From Winogradskyella marincola (lineage in GTDB: Bacteria > Bacteroidota > Bacteroidia > Flavobacteriales > Flavobacteriaceae), in NCBI RefSeq assembly GCF_029624125.1, contig NZ_JARSBN010000008.1, forward strand, positions 115,801 through 179,800: DNA of 64,000 nt, written 5' to 3'. A program made the position numbers and the translations under genes. Below are positions 25,776 to 34,091 of the stretch, piece by piece (positions within the stretch are counted from its first letter, which is position 1; the number at the start of each line of letters is the position of its first letter). A model generated the notes under the pieces. The model was given only the letters and a program-made list of their open reading frames with translations. It was not told the origin of the DNA and searched no databases.

Positions 25776-28085
25776 ATGAAATTTAAATTCAATCATTTAT
25801 TTATTTACGTCTTTGTTGCGCTTTTGACATTTACTGCTTGTCAAGATGAAGCGATAAACGTAAATAATCCGGAAGAACAAGAAATGATTCAGCCTAACAC
25901 TCCATTGGCAAATTTTATGGGCAATGTTACTGCAAACTATGCCGATTATGATAATTTTTTAGATGAATCTAGTTGTTTTTCGGTAGAGTTGCCAGTGACG
26001 ATTGTAATGGGAGATGTTACCATTGTTGTTGAAACTTTAGATGATTTAGAAGATCTTGAGGATTTATTTGAACAATATGAAAATGAAGATGATTTCTTCG
26101 ATTTTGTATTTCCAATCACTATTATTTTTAATGATTATTCTGAAGTAGTTATTGAAAATGAAGACCAATTAGAAGATTTTATTGAAGACTGTGAGCTAGA
26201 AGATGATGAGGTTATAGAGTGTGTGGATTTTGTTTATCCAATTACGTTTTCTGTGTTTAATGCAGATTTTAATATTGTAGATACAGTCACTATAACTAGC
26301 GATGAGGCACTATATAGTTTTCTTGAAGACTTAGGAGAAGATGATAATGCGCTTGTTGTAAGCATTAATTATCCAGTATCGCTTGTCTATGCTGACGGAA
26401 ATACAATAGAAGTGAACTCAAACCAGGAGTTGTCTGATGCAATAGAAGCAGCAGAAGACGATTGCGATGACGATTTTGATGACTGTGACCTAAATTTAGA
26501 TGAACTTGAAAATTTATTGTTAGAGTGTGGTTTTGAAGCTAATTTTTACAATGAAGCAGGTGCATTAGAAAATACGTTACAGTTGCATTTTGATGAGTCA
26601 GGTTCAGTTTCAATCGTTGGAGATCCTACTGTAGCTGAAACAGGAGAATGGGAGATTATAGAAACAGATTTAGGGTATAAACTTGTTATCGAAGGTTTCC
26701 AGACATTTAGTGTTGCCAATGGCTTATGGTTGTTGGTAGACTGTGACGATGATAATGATCTAGAGTTTAAAAAGGAAACAGACAATGGCTTTGTAACAAT
26801 GAAGTTAGAGTTAGATTGTGAAGGAAACTTAGATTGCGATGCTCAGGAAGTAGCTTTAAATCTTAAAGAATGTGAATGGTGGATTGGTACAGATTTGTTA
26901 AGTCCTAACTATAATGGACCATTAAATTTTCAAGAAGGTGGAATAGTAACGGTAGGAAGTAATTCAGGAAATGAAGTAACAGGTACTTGGGAGGTGCTTC
27001 TCGGTAATACAGGAGTGTTTTTAGTTTTAGACTTGCCAGGCGACTATCAGGTGCTTTCTCTAGACTGGAGAATTGTAGAGTGCGAAGACGACAGATTAGA
27101 GTTGGTATCAGATAATAATGGGTTAGTGCTTGAGCAAAATTGTAATGTTGAGCCAGATTGTAATCAATCAGACGTAAGCGAGTATCTAATGTCTTGCTAT
27201 ATAGTACCTACTATTAATGGCTATACATCTCCAATGACCTATTTTGAGTTTTCAGAAAACAATAGCCTCTTTACAATGTATCAAGGCGATATGCCTCATA
27301 ATGGTACATGGGATATAAGCTCAGATGATAATGGCGTATTTATCTTTATCAATTTCCCTTCGTCTTTAGAAGAGTATAATGATCAATGGTATTTGCAGGA
27401 ATGTAATGACGATGGGTTGGTGTTTAGCCAAGGTGATGATATCTTAATTTTAGCCTGCGATGAAAGTGTAAGTAGTGCTTTTGATTGTTTTGAAGATAGA
27501 GAAGTTGTTATGTGCGACGATGATAATGATGGTTCTGTTGCTTTCGACTTAAATGCAATTTATGATTGCCCTGAAGATAACGTAGTTTGGACATTTTATG
27601 AATCATTAATGGATGCAGAGGCAGAGACAAATGCACTGATATCTCCTTTTGTAAATACAACAAATCCTCAAACAATTTATGTGAGAGTAAGGTTAGCTGA
27701 TAATCCTGGTGTTTCAGAAATATTTACAGTAGAACTTATTGTAGAAAATTGTTCTAACAATTGTAGCGAAGAAGAAGTAGATAGCTTCTTGGTAGAATGT
27801 ATTTGGAATGCTGTAAACTATAATGGTAGCGATAATTTAATGAACTGGAACTTCGATTTTGAACCAAACAATCAAATCGTAGTCATTTATAATAACGAAA
27901 CAACAATTGATGCCACATGGACAACATCGCAATCAGCTACAGGTGTCGTTGTTACGTTTTCTAATGTAACAGGACCAAATATCCAAGCAATAACAGGTGA
28001 GTGGCTTGTTGTAGAATGTGAAGAAGATAGGTTGCAGTTACAAAGCGGAGATAATATTTTGGTTTTAGAACAAACATGTAATTAA
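25776..28085 (+). CDS. Acidic multi-repeat surface lipoprotein (locus 1)
   Basis: 769 residues, very rich in Asp/Glu. Lipobox TFTAC (C22) followed by QDE, like an acidic lipoprotein surface-export signal. Residues about 67-232 hold four tandem ~40-residue repeats, each with a core such as LPVTIVM, FPITIIF, YPITFSV, YPVSLVY, then a strand and an acidic helix (LEDLEDLFEQ, QLEDFIEDC). The rest consists of four ~90-100-residue lipocalin-like beta units (each with a TWE/EWE motif and a ...ECxDDxLxL... end) and one inserted gliding-adhesin repeat (about 568-660). Function unknown; calcium or metal binding is conceivable from the acidity. Divergent from the sigma gene. Confidence 0.85.
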   Translation: MKFKFNHLFIYVFVALLTFTACQDEAINVNNPEEQEMIQPNTPLANFMGNVTANYADYDNFLDESSCFSVELPVTIVMGDVTIVVETLDDLEDLEDLFEQYENEDDFFDFVFPITIIFNDYSEVVIENEDQLEDFIEDCELEDDEVIECVDFVYPITFSVFNADFNIVDTVTITSDEALYSFLEDLGEDDNALVVSINYPVSLVYADGNTIEVNSNQELSDAIEAAEDDCDDDFDDCDLNLDELENLLLECGFEANFYNEAGALENTLQLHFDESGSVSIVGDPTVAETGEWEIIETDLGYKLVIEGFQTFSVANGLWLLVDCDDDNDLEFKKETDNGFVTMKLELDCEGNLDCDAQEVALNLKECEWWIGTDLLSPNYNGPLNFQEGGIVTVGSNSGNEVTGTWEVLLGNTGVFLVLDLPGDYQVLSLDWRIVECEDDRLELVSDNNGLVLEQNCNVEPDCNQSDVSEYLMSCYIVPTINGYTSPMTYFEFSENNSLFTMYQGDMPHNGTWDISSDDNGVFIFINFPSSLEEYNDQWYLQECNDDGLVFSQGDDILILACDESVSSAFDCFEDREVVMCDDDNDGSVAFDLNAIYDCPEDNVVWTFYESLMDAEAETNALISPFVNTTNPQTIYVRVRLADNPGVSEIFTVELIVENCSNNCSEEEVDSFLVECIWNAVNYNGSDNLMNWNFDFEPNNQIVVIYNNETTIDATWTTSQSATGVVVTFSNVTGPNIQAITGEWLVVECEEDRLQLQSGDNILVLEQTCN

Positions 28086-28132
28086 TATATAAACGAGCCA
28101 TTAGTTAGTATTTTTAGTGAGTTTAAGTTGAG

Positions 28133-28171
28133 GAAAGGAGTTGCCAACCGCTAGGCAGCTCTTTTCTTTTT
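28133..28171 (+). terminator. Intrinsic terminator of the acidic lipoprotein gene
   Basis: GAAAGGAGTTGCC (28133-28145) pairs with GGCAGCTCTTTTC (28154-28166) with two G-U pairs, followed by TTTT. Confidence 0.8.
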
Positions 28172-28237
28172 ATAGTATTCTTAAATTTTGAAGCATATAA
28201 TTATATACATCCCATTCGTTTATCTCTTGTAAATTCT

Positions 28238-28245
28238 TAAATTTG
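28238..28245 (+). promoter_or_regulatory. -7 element of ffh
   Basis: TAAATTTG, 24 nt before the ffh ATG. No TTG at 17-23 nt upstream. Confidence 0.5.
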
Positions 28246-28269
28246 CAACTTCAAAAAGAGATAAAGATT

Positions 28270-29601
28270 ATGTTCAATAATTTAAGTGATAAGTTAGATA
28301 AAGCGTTACACGTATTAAAAGGTCATGGTAGCATTACCGAAGTAAATGTTGCAGAAACCTTAAAAGAAGTAAGACGTGCGCTTTTAGATGCCGATGTTAA
28401 CTTTAAAATTGCTAAAGAATTTACCAATAATGTAAAGGAAAAAGCTTTAGGTCAAGATGTATTGACAACGCTTCAGCCTGGTCAGTTAATGGTTAAAATC
28501 GTCAAAGACGAGTTAACCGAACTTATGGGAGGCGATGCAGAAGGTATTAACCTTTCTGCGACACCAAGTGTAATTTTAATGTCTGGTTTACAAGGTTCTG
28601 GTAAAACCACATTTTCTGGTAAGCTAGCCAACTACTTAAAAAACAAAAAAACAAAGAAACCTTTATTAGTAGCTTGTGATGTTTACCGTCCTGCTGCGAT
28701 AGATCAGCTTCATGTTGTTGGAGAGCAGATTAATGTAGAGGTTTATAGTGATAAAGGAAATAATGATCCTGTTGCTATTGCACAAGCAGGTATTGCACAT
28801 GCAAAAGCAAATGGTCATAATGTAGTAATCATAGATACGGCTGGTCGTTTGGCTGTAGATGAAGCTATGATGACCGAGATTTCTAACATTCACAAAGCTA
28901 TTCAGCCACAAGAAACATTGTTTGTTGTAGATTCTATGACAGGTCAGGATGCTGTAAATACAGCAAAAGCCTTTAACGATGTGTTAAACTTTGATGGTGT
29001 AATCCTTACCAAATTAGATGGTGATACACGAGGTGGTGCTGCAATCTCAATTAAGTCTGTTGTAAACAAGCCAATTAAATTTATTGGTACAGGTGAGAAG
29101 ATGGAAGCTATAGATGTGTTCTATCCATCACGTATGGCAGATCGTATTTTGGGAATGGGAGACGTTGTATCTCTTGTAGAACGTGCTCAAGAACAATTTG
29201 ATGAAGAGGAAGCTCGAAAACTTCAAAAGAAAATTGCCAAGAATCAATTTGGATTTGATGATTTCTTAAAACAAATTCAACAAATCAAAAAGATGGGTAA
29301 TATGAAGGATTTAATTGGTATGATTCCTGGAGCAGGTAAGATGATGAAAGGTATTGATATCGATGATGATGCTTTTAAAGGAATCGAAGCTATTATTCAT
29401 TCTATGACACCAGATGAGCGTGCTAATCCATCGATCATTAATGCAAGCAGAAAGAAAAGAATAGGAAAAGGTTCTGGGACATCTGTACAAGAAGTTAACC
29501 AGTTGCTAAAACAGTTTACTCAGATGAGTAAAATGATGAAAATGATGCAAGGTGGTGGCGGAAAACGCATGATGCAGATGATGAAAAACATGCCGAGATA
29601 G
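28270..29601 (+). CDS. ffh: Signal recognition particle protein Ffh
   Basis: 443 residues. GTPase that, with 4.5S RNA, targets nascent membrane proteins to FtsY/Sec. N domain about 1-85; G1 GLQGSGKTT, G3 DTAGR, G4 TKLDGDTRGG; the C-terminal M domain is methionine-rich (MSKMMKMMQGGGGKRMMQMM) and includes GKMMKGIDIDDD and SRKKRIGKGSGTSVQEV, which contacts the SRP RNA. I start at the ATG at 28270 (MFNNLSDKLDKAL); a TTG at 28243 lies inside the -7 promoter element and cannot be used. Confidence 0.98.
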   Translation: MFNNLSDKLDKALHVLKGHGSITEVNVAETLKEVRRALLDADVNFKIAKEFTNNVKEKALGQDVLTTLQPGQLMVKIVKDELTELMGGDAEGINLSATPSVILMSGLQGSGKTTFSGKLANYLKNKKTKKPLLVACDVYRPAAIDQLHVVGEQINVEVYSDKGNNDPVAIAQAGIAHAKANGHNVVIIDTAGRLAVDEAMMTEISNIHKAIQPQETLFVVDSMTGQDAVNTAKAFNDVLNFDGVILTKLDGDTRGGAAISIKSVVNKPIKFIGTGEKMEAIDVFYPSRMADRILGMGDVVSLVERAQEQFDEEEARKLQKKIAKNQFGFDDFLKQIQQIKKMGNMKDLIGMIPGAGKMMKGIDIDDDAFKGIEAIIHSMTPDERANPSIINASRKKRIGKGSGTSVQEVNQLLKQFTQMSKMMKMMQGGGGKRMMQMMKNMPR

Positions 29602-29629
29602 TTGGCAGTAAACAGTATACAGTAAGTAG
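29602..29629. repeat. Degenerate 7-bp tandem repeat
   Basis: The sequence reads as GGCAGTA, AACAGTA, TACAGTA, AGTAG: 7-nt units around CAGTA. It is the first of three repeat-like elements filling the ffh-folD spacer. Confidence 0.5.
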
Positions 29630-29630
29630 T

Positions 29631-29653
29631 CACTTCGAGCGTAGCCGAGAAGT
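29631..29653. repeat. Dispersed palindromic element (ACTTCGAGCG type)
   Basis: CACTTCGAGCGTAGCCGAGAAG with imperfect dyad symmetry (ACTTC/GAAGT arms). This sequence family is scattered through intergenic regions of many flavobacterial genomes. A degraded relative may be present at 7992-8013. Confidence 0.55.
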
Positions 29654-29678
29654 TATAAATAAATATATTTTCAATTAG

Positions 29679-29709
29679 CTTTTGCGCCTTTGCGTCTTAG
29701 CGAGAAAAC
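29679..29709. repeat. Dispersed 'tttgcg...ttagcgag' intergenic element
   Basis: TTTTGCGCCTTTGCGTCTT followed by AGCGAGAAAAC, a pattern that recurs between genes in flavobacterial genomes. It ends 8 nt before the folD start codon, so it forms the folD leader. Confidence 0.5.
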
Positions 29710-29717
29710 AACAAAAA

Positions 29718-30596
29718 ATGACCATACTAGACGGAAGAAAAACCAGTAACGACATTAAAAACGAAATAAAGGCTGAAGTTGATAAAATGAAAGCCAATGG
29801 CGAAAAGGTACCACACCTTGCAGCTGTAATTGTTGGTAATGATGGAGCTAGCTTAACATATGTAGGTAGCAAAGTGAGAGCTTGTGAGCGTGTTGGTTTT
29901 GAGTCAACTATGGTACGTCTTCCTAATACAACTAGCGAAATTGAATTGTTAGACAAAATTGAAGAGCTTAACAATAATGACGATATAGATGGTTTCATAA
30001 TTCAGTTGCCATTACCACCACAAATCAATACTCAAAAAGTATTAATGGCAGTAAATCCAGATAAGGATGTAGATGGTTTTCACCCAACCAACTTTGGTAA
30101 AATGTCACTGGATATGTCTACATTTATTCCTGCTACACCATTTGGTATTTTAGAGCTTATAGACCGTTATGGAGTTGAGACCAAAGGAAAACATACAGTT
30201 GTTATTGGTCGTTCTCATATAGTTGGTCGCCCAATGAGTATTTTAATGGGACGTAAAGGTTTTCCAGGAAACTCAACAGTAACTTTAACGCATAGTCATA
30301 CTAAAAATATTACCCAAATTACTTCTCAGGCAGATATTGTTATTTCAGCGTTAGGTATTCCTAACTTTTTAAAAGCAGAAATGGTAAAAGATGATGCTGT
30401 AATTATTGATGTTGGTATAACACGTGTACCAGATGATTCTGAAAAAGGCTATCACATTACAGGAGATGTTGACTTTGAAAACGTAAGTAAAAAAGCAAGT
30501 TTTATAACACCAGTTCCAGGTGGAGTTGGGCCAATGACTATTGCTATGCTTTTAAAGAATACATTGTTAGCTAGAGAACAACATAGAAAGAAATAA
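29718..30596 (+). CDS. folD: Methylenetetrahydrofolate dehydrogenase/cyclohydrolase
   Basis: 292 residues, bifunctional enzyme of one-carbon metabolism interconverting 5,10-methylene-, 5,10-methenyl- and 10-formyl-THF with NADP. Motifs: YVGSKVRACERVG with the catalytic lysine in the YxxxK pattern, GFIIQLPLPPQI, PDKDVDGFHPTNFGK, the Rossmann segment VVIGRSHIVGRPMSILM, and PVPGGVGPMTIAMLL. I use the ATG at 29718; the frame extends upstream into repeat-derived sequence. Confidence 0.97.
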   Translation: MTILDGRKTSNDIKNEIKAEVDKMKANGEKVPHLAAVIVGNDGASLTYVGSKVRACERVGFESTMVRLPNTTSEIELLDKIEELNNNDDIDGFIIQLPLPPQINTQKVLMAVNPDKDVDGFHPTNFGKMSLDMSTFIPATPFGILELIDRYGVETKGKHTVVIGRSHIVGRPMSILMGRKGFPGNSTVTLTHSHTKNITQITSQADIVISALGIPNFLKAEMVKDDAVIIDVGITRVPDDSEKGYHITGDVDFENVSKKASFITPVPGGVGPMTIAMLLKNTLLAREQHRKK

Positions 30597-30600
30597 AACT

Positions 30601-30622
30601 CTATTTGTTATTTAGCAAATAG
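30601..30622. terminator. Short hairpin after folD
   Basis: CTATTTG (30601-30607) pairs with CAAATAG (30616-30622), overlapping the 3' end of the converging VOC gene. It lacks a clear T run, so it is a weak terminator candidate. Confidence 0.3.
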
Positions 30623-31027
30623 TTGATTTATATCCTTAAAGGCTTTAAATTCTAAAGCATTTCCGGAAGGATCTTTAAAAAACATTGTTGCTTGCTCACC
30701 AACTTGTCCTTCAAAACGAATGTAAGGTTCTATGATGAAATTTATGTTTTTGCTTTTTAACAAATCAGCAAAATCATGAAAGTCTTGCCATTGTAAAACC
30801 ACACCAAAATGAGGTACAGGTACATCTTTACCATCTACAGAATTTGTATGTGAGTCTTCTTTGGTTTTTGGCTTGTAATGAATCACTAACTGATGTCCAA
30901 AAAAGTTGTAATCTACCCAATGATCGCTACTTCTTCCTTCTTCAAGATTTAGTGTATTGGTATAAAAATTTCTGCATACATCTATATCATCAACAGGAAT
31001 TGCTAAGTGAAAAGGAGATAAATTCAT
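30608..31027 (-). CDS. VOC-family (glyoxalase-like) protein
   Basis: 139 residues. Two VOC half-domains: [27 protein letters not shown] and [19 protein letters not shown] ... [17 protein letters not shown]. Candidate metal ligands are H7 in the first strand, H in QLVIHY, H in VPHFGV and the terminal E in ALEFK, the four-ligand pattern of catalytic VOC enzymes. Substrate unknown. It follows rluF by 11 nt and may be co-transcribed. Confidence 0.78.
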   Translation of the reverse strand: MNLSPFHLAIPVDDIDVCRNFYTNTLNLEEGRSSDHWVDYNFFGHQLVIHYKPKTKEDSHTNSVDGKDVPVPHFGVVLQWQDFHDFADLLKSKNINFIIEPYIRFEGQVGEQATMFFKDPSGNALEFKAFKDINQLFAK

Positions 31028-31038
31028 ACCATGTAAAA

Positions 31039-31803
31039 TTAATGTCTTCTGTTTCTACGTTGTTGATTGGGTTGAAACGTTTTCTTAGAATCTCCAATTA
31101 AATCGCTCAATGTTTTAAACTCTTCTTTGGTGAGTTCTCTATACTTACCAATAGCAGTGTCTAGTTCAATATTCATAATTCTAACACGTTTTAAGGTCTG
31201 TACTTCGTAGTTGAGATACTCACACATACGACGAATTTGTCTGTTAAGACCTTGAGTTAGAATAATACTAAAGGTGTATTTGTCTATTTTTTTTACCTCA
31301 CACTTTTTGGTACGTTGTTTTAATTCTTCAATATAAATACCACCAGACATTCTTTGGATAAAAGTTTGCGAAATAGGCTTATCGACAGTAACCACATATT
31401 CCTTTTCGTGATTGTTGCTGGCACGTAGAATTTTGTTAACGATATCACCATCGTCTGTTAGCAAAATCAATCCTTCACTCGGTTTATCTAGTCTCCCAAT
31501 AGGAAAAATACGTTTTGGGTAGTTTATAAAGTCTATAATGTTGTCTTTTTCAACACGAGTGTCTGTGGTACAGACAATACCAACAGGCTTGTTAAAGGCT
31601 AAATAGACAAAATCTTGTTTGCGTTCGCCAATGATTTCTCCATCAACTTTTACCACATCATCAGGAGCAACTTTAGTGCCCATTTCTGGTATAGCATCAT
31701 TAATGGTAACTCTACCTGCATCGATTAATCGATCAGCTTCACGACGAGAGCAATAACCTGCTTCGCTGAGGTATTTGTTAAGACGTTTTAAATTATCAGA
31801 CAT
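31039..31803 (-). CDS. rluF: 23S rRNA pseudouridine synthase, RluF/RsuA family
   Basis: 254 residues. An S4 RNA-binding domain at 4-60 ([21 protein letters not shown]), then the synthase domain with catalytic aspartate in [18 protein letters not shown] and the motif [13 protein letters not shown]. The C-terminal tail is basic (QQRRNRRH). RluF modifies 23S rRNA position 2604; assignment within the family rests on overall similarity, so RluE/RsuA-type activity is possible. The start at 31803 (MSDNLKRL) sits 4 nt after a -7 element. Confidence 0.85.
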   Translation of the reverse strand: MSDNLKRLNKYLSEAGYCSRREADRLIDAGRVTINDAIPEMGTKVAPDDVVKVDGEIIGERKQDFVYLAFNKPVGIVCTTDTRVEKDNIIDFINYPKRIFPIGRLDKPSEGLILLTDDGDIVNKILRASNNHEKEYVVTVDKPISQTFIQRMSGGIYIEELKQRTKKCEVKKIDKYTFSIILTQGLNRQIRRMCEYLNYEVQTLKRVRIMNIELDTAIGKYRELTKEEFKTLSDLIGDSKKTFQPNQQRRNRRH

Positions 31804-31807
31804 GATG

Positions 31808-31815
31808 CAAAAATA
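31808..31815 (-). promoter_or_regulatory. -7 element of rluF, 4 nt before the start codon
   Basis: TATTTTTG on the minus strand, followed by CATC and the ATG. It implies a leaderless transcript. The element lies in the 24-nt gap between the budA-like gene and rluF. Confidence 0.45.
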
Positions 31816-31827
31816 CAATAAAGTCTT

Positions 31828-32550
31828 TTAGGACTTAGGTAATAATAATGACATTTCATTAAAAACAACATCATCCAGATGACCCATTTTTGTCTTGTCT
31901 TTAGAGATAAGATGCATGTGCAAAAAGGAATCATGATGAGTAAAAATACCTTGATGTTCGGTAGAGAAAAAACCAATAATTTCTACATCTTCACTTTCTA
32001 ATTGATAATTAATCTGTCCTTGGTGAGCTTCTTTAGGTGAAGAAACTTTAGTGCCTTTTGGTAAATTTTGAATGTGAATTGTTGCTGCAGAAATACGACC
32101 ATCCAGTTTAAAAACGAAAGGTCTTTTTTGAGATTTTGTATTATTATCAATAAAACTCTCTAAATCTTTTATAGATTTTACAGAACTCGGTAGTTTGATT
32201 TTGCTCCATTTCGTGACATTAGCATAAACAAAAAATGGTGCCTCAGCATTAGAAATTTCATTCACAGCCATTGTAGAATCTGTAAGAATTCTTGAAACAT
32301 AAGTTTTTCCGTTATTAATTACTATTTCACCACGCAAATAAGCTTCTGGACCAAGGCCATAAAGTCCATTTTTAGGTTTTATAGTATCAAGCTTTATTTT
32401 GCTAAAAAGTTCACCTTTCCACATTACATCTTTCATGGCAGCTACACTAACAACGTCAGAGTATGTATTGCTTTGCTTTTCTTCTGTGTTTGATTTGCAA
32501 CTAAAACAAAACAGAATTAGAATGATATAAGCTAGTTTTTTGCTTGCCAT
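31828..32550 (-). CDS. Acetolactate decarboxylase-like lipoprotein
   Basis: 240 residues. Lipobox FCFSC (C18) marks it as an exported lipoprotein. The mature part matches alpha-acetolactate decarboxylase: YGLGPEAYLRGEIVINNGKTYVS (E75), DGRISAATIH (R152), and the zinc site HMH (211, 213) with GHLDDV (H224). The enzyme converts acetolactate to acetoin; a membrane-anchored periplasmic or surface form is unusual, and no acetolactate synthase gene is near. It may act on another 2-hydroxy-3-oxo acid. Followed by rluF, preceded by the alpha/beta hydrolase gene (9 nt). Confidence 0.72.
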   Translation of the reverse strand: MASKKLAYIILILFCFSCKSNTEEKQSNTYSDVVSVAAMKDVMWKGELFSKIKLDTIKPKNGLYGLGPEAYLRGEIVINNGKTYVSRILTDSTMAVNEISNAEAPFFVYANVTKWSKIKLPSSVKSIKDLESFIDNNTKSQKRPFVFKLDGRISAATIHIQNLPKGTKVSSPKEAHQGQINYQLESEDVEIIGFFSTEHQGIFTHHDSFLHMHLISKDKTKMGHLDDVVFNEMSLLLPKS

Positions 32551-32559
32551 AAATAAGAA

Positions 32560-33387
32560 TTAACCATTTATAAACTCAATAATTTTTGGCGTTAAAGATT
32601 CATCTTTTAATCCATGACCAAAACCTTGAGTCTCTATAAACTTTGAATTTTTATAGCGATTGGCAAAAAGTTGTCCGTCTTCAAAAGGAATAATTTTATC
32701 TTTTTTATCGTGAATGATTAAGCCTTCAGCTTCAATAGTTTTGGTGAAGTTGGCTGCCGAAAAATAATCTACAGGTTTGCCAAAGCGTTCAATGACAATA
32801 TTGTCTAAGCCATTAGAAATACGTTTATTGTAGCCCATCATAGTTTTGTATCTGGAAAACACACCTGTAAAATGAGCTGGTGCTCCCAATAAAACCAATT
32901 TTTTAACTGAAGATAGTTGGTAGTTGTGAATAAAGAATACTGTTGACATTCCTCCAACAGAGTGGCCAATTATAACTTCTGGTTGATGTTTTTTTGCAAC
33001 TATATTTATAAATTCTGAATATAAAATAGCATTACATTGTTTTCCGTCTGAGCGACCATGTGCAGGAGCATCTAATGCTATGATGTTGTAATTTTGAGCT
33101 TTTAAATCGTTGAGAATATAACTCCATCTAGAAGCGTTGCTTTCCCAGCCGTGTGCTAACAAAACAGTCTTTCCATTTCCTTTCCAACGATAAACCGCAA
33201 TACTTTGCCCTTTGTAAGACAGTTCTTCAAACAAAGCAGAATCGATTATTTTTGTTTGAGCTTCTGTGTAGCGACCTTTACGTGGCGATGCAAATAAATT
33301 TAAAGCCTTCTTAGAGGCATATTTTGAAGATATTATACTCGTTGCGTTAAGAGCATTGCCTATAGATTTTATAACAAAACTACTCAT
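32560..33387 (-). CDS. Alpha/beta hydrolase
   Basis: 275 residues, cytoplasmic. Nucleophile elbow GHSVGGMS; oxyanion strand VLLAHGWESNASRW; acid in IIHDKKDKIIPFEDG; catalytic histidine in QGFGHGLKDE. The HGWESNASRW segment recalls serine aminopeptidase/lysophospholipase-like members. Substrate unknown. It is part of a minus-strand run from the cupin gene (1 nt spacing) to the budA-like gene. Confidence 0.85.
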   Translation of the reverse strand: MSSFVIKSIGNALNATSIISSKYASKKALNLFASPRKGRYTEAQTKIIDSALFEELSYKGQSIAVYRWKGNGKTVLLAHGWESNASRWSYILNDLKAQNYNIIALDAPAHGRSDGKQCNAILYSEFINIVAKKHQPEVIIGHSVGGMSTVFFIHNYQLSSVKKLVLLGAPAHFTGVFSRYKTMMGYNKRISNGLDNIVIERFGKPVDYFSAANFTKTIEAEGLIIHDKKDKIIPFEDGQLFANRYKNSKFIETQGFGHGLKDESLTPKIIEFING

Positions 33388-33388
33388 G

Positions 33389-33751
33389 CTATTCGTTTTC
33401 TCTGTTTACAGCTTCTATTGAAAATGCAGGAAGGCAAATAGCAATATATTCACAAGGCTCATCAAAAGGATTAGAATATTGAAGTCTTGTGTTTTTTTCT
33501 ACTTTAATAGATTGTCCTGCTTCTAAAATAATGGTTTCACCTTCAATGATAAATTGCTTTTTTCCTTTTATGATGAAGGTGTACTCGTCAAATTCTGGTG
33601 TTTGAAAAGGTTCACTCCATCCAGGAGGAGCTACCATATGTGCTATACTTATTTCAGAATTACCATCACTAGCTTTTCCAAAATGTTCTTTTATTATTTT
33701 TCCATCGTCAGTTGGGACGATGAATGGTGAGTTTTGAATTGTGTATTTCAT
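33389..33751 (-). CDS. Single-domain cupin protein
   Basis: 120 residues, a compact cupin: motif 1 region PFQTPEFDEYTFIIKGKKQFIIEGE and motif 2 NPFDEPCEYIAICLP. The usual metal-binding histidines are mostly absent (one E in DEYTF, H in IAHMV earlier), so it may be non-catalytic or bind a ligand directly. It lies between a small membrane protein gene and the hydrolase gene, spaced by 1 nt on each side, suggesting one operon. Confidence 0.75.
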   Translation of the reverse strand: MKYTIQNSPFIVPTDDGKIIKEHFGKASDGNSEISIAHMVAPPGWSEPFQTPEFDEYTFIIKGKKQFIIEGETIILEAGQSIKVEKNTRLQYSNPFDEPCEYIAICLPAFSIEAVNRENE

Positions 33752-33752
33752 T

Positions 33753-34088
33753 TTAAATTAGAAAGAATGGGTTGTAATAAATGTTGATTTGGTGCCAGGT
33801 TATTATACAAGAAAACAAACAGCCAACAATGAACAAAAAGTATCTTTTGTTATAAATCTTAAGCTCATTCTTGAAATAATAATAATCTAAAATTTCAATT
33901 AATATTCCTAACGAATAAAAAACGTTTGCAACAAAGCCGTAAGCTAATAAGCCAATAAATTCAATAAGACCAAAATAGGTGCTATACATACATAGGCCTA
34001 GAAGACCAATTCCACCTACGATTACATTGTACCATAAGCGCTTGCTTTCCCACCATTTCAAACATTTGTCAAGTTCTTCTTTAGTCAT
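33753..34088 (-). CDS. Small membrane protein of unknown function
   Basis: 111 residues with three likely TM segments (about 19-38, 40-62 and 84-103) after a charged N-terminal helix (MTKEELDKCLKWWESKRLWYN). No family recognised. Gene spacing of 1 nt (downstream cupin) and 3 nt (upstream lipoprotein) suggests co-transcription. Confidence 0.6.
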   Translation of the reverse strand: MTKEELDKCLKWWESKRLWYNVIVGGIGLLGLCMYSTYFGLIEFIGLLAYGFVANVFYSLGILIEILDYYYFKNELKIYNKRYFLFIVGCLFSCIITWHQINIYYNPFFLI

Positions 34089-34091
34089 TAA

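Noticed and set aside
25682..25792. Upstream extension of the locus 1 sigma factor
   Set aside because: The frame is open, but it would overlap the divergent lipoprotein start and its promoter motif, and the extra residues do not look like sigma region 2.
28243..28269. TTG start nine codons upstream of ffh
   Set aside because: The codon lies inside the TAAATTTG promoter element, so it cannot be in the transcript.
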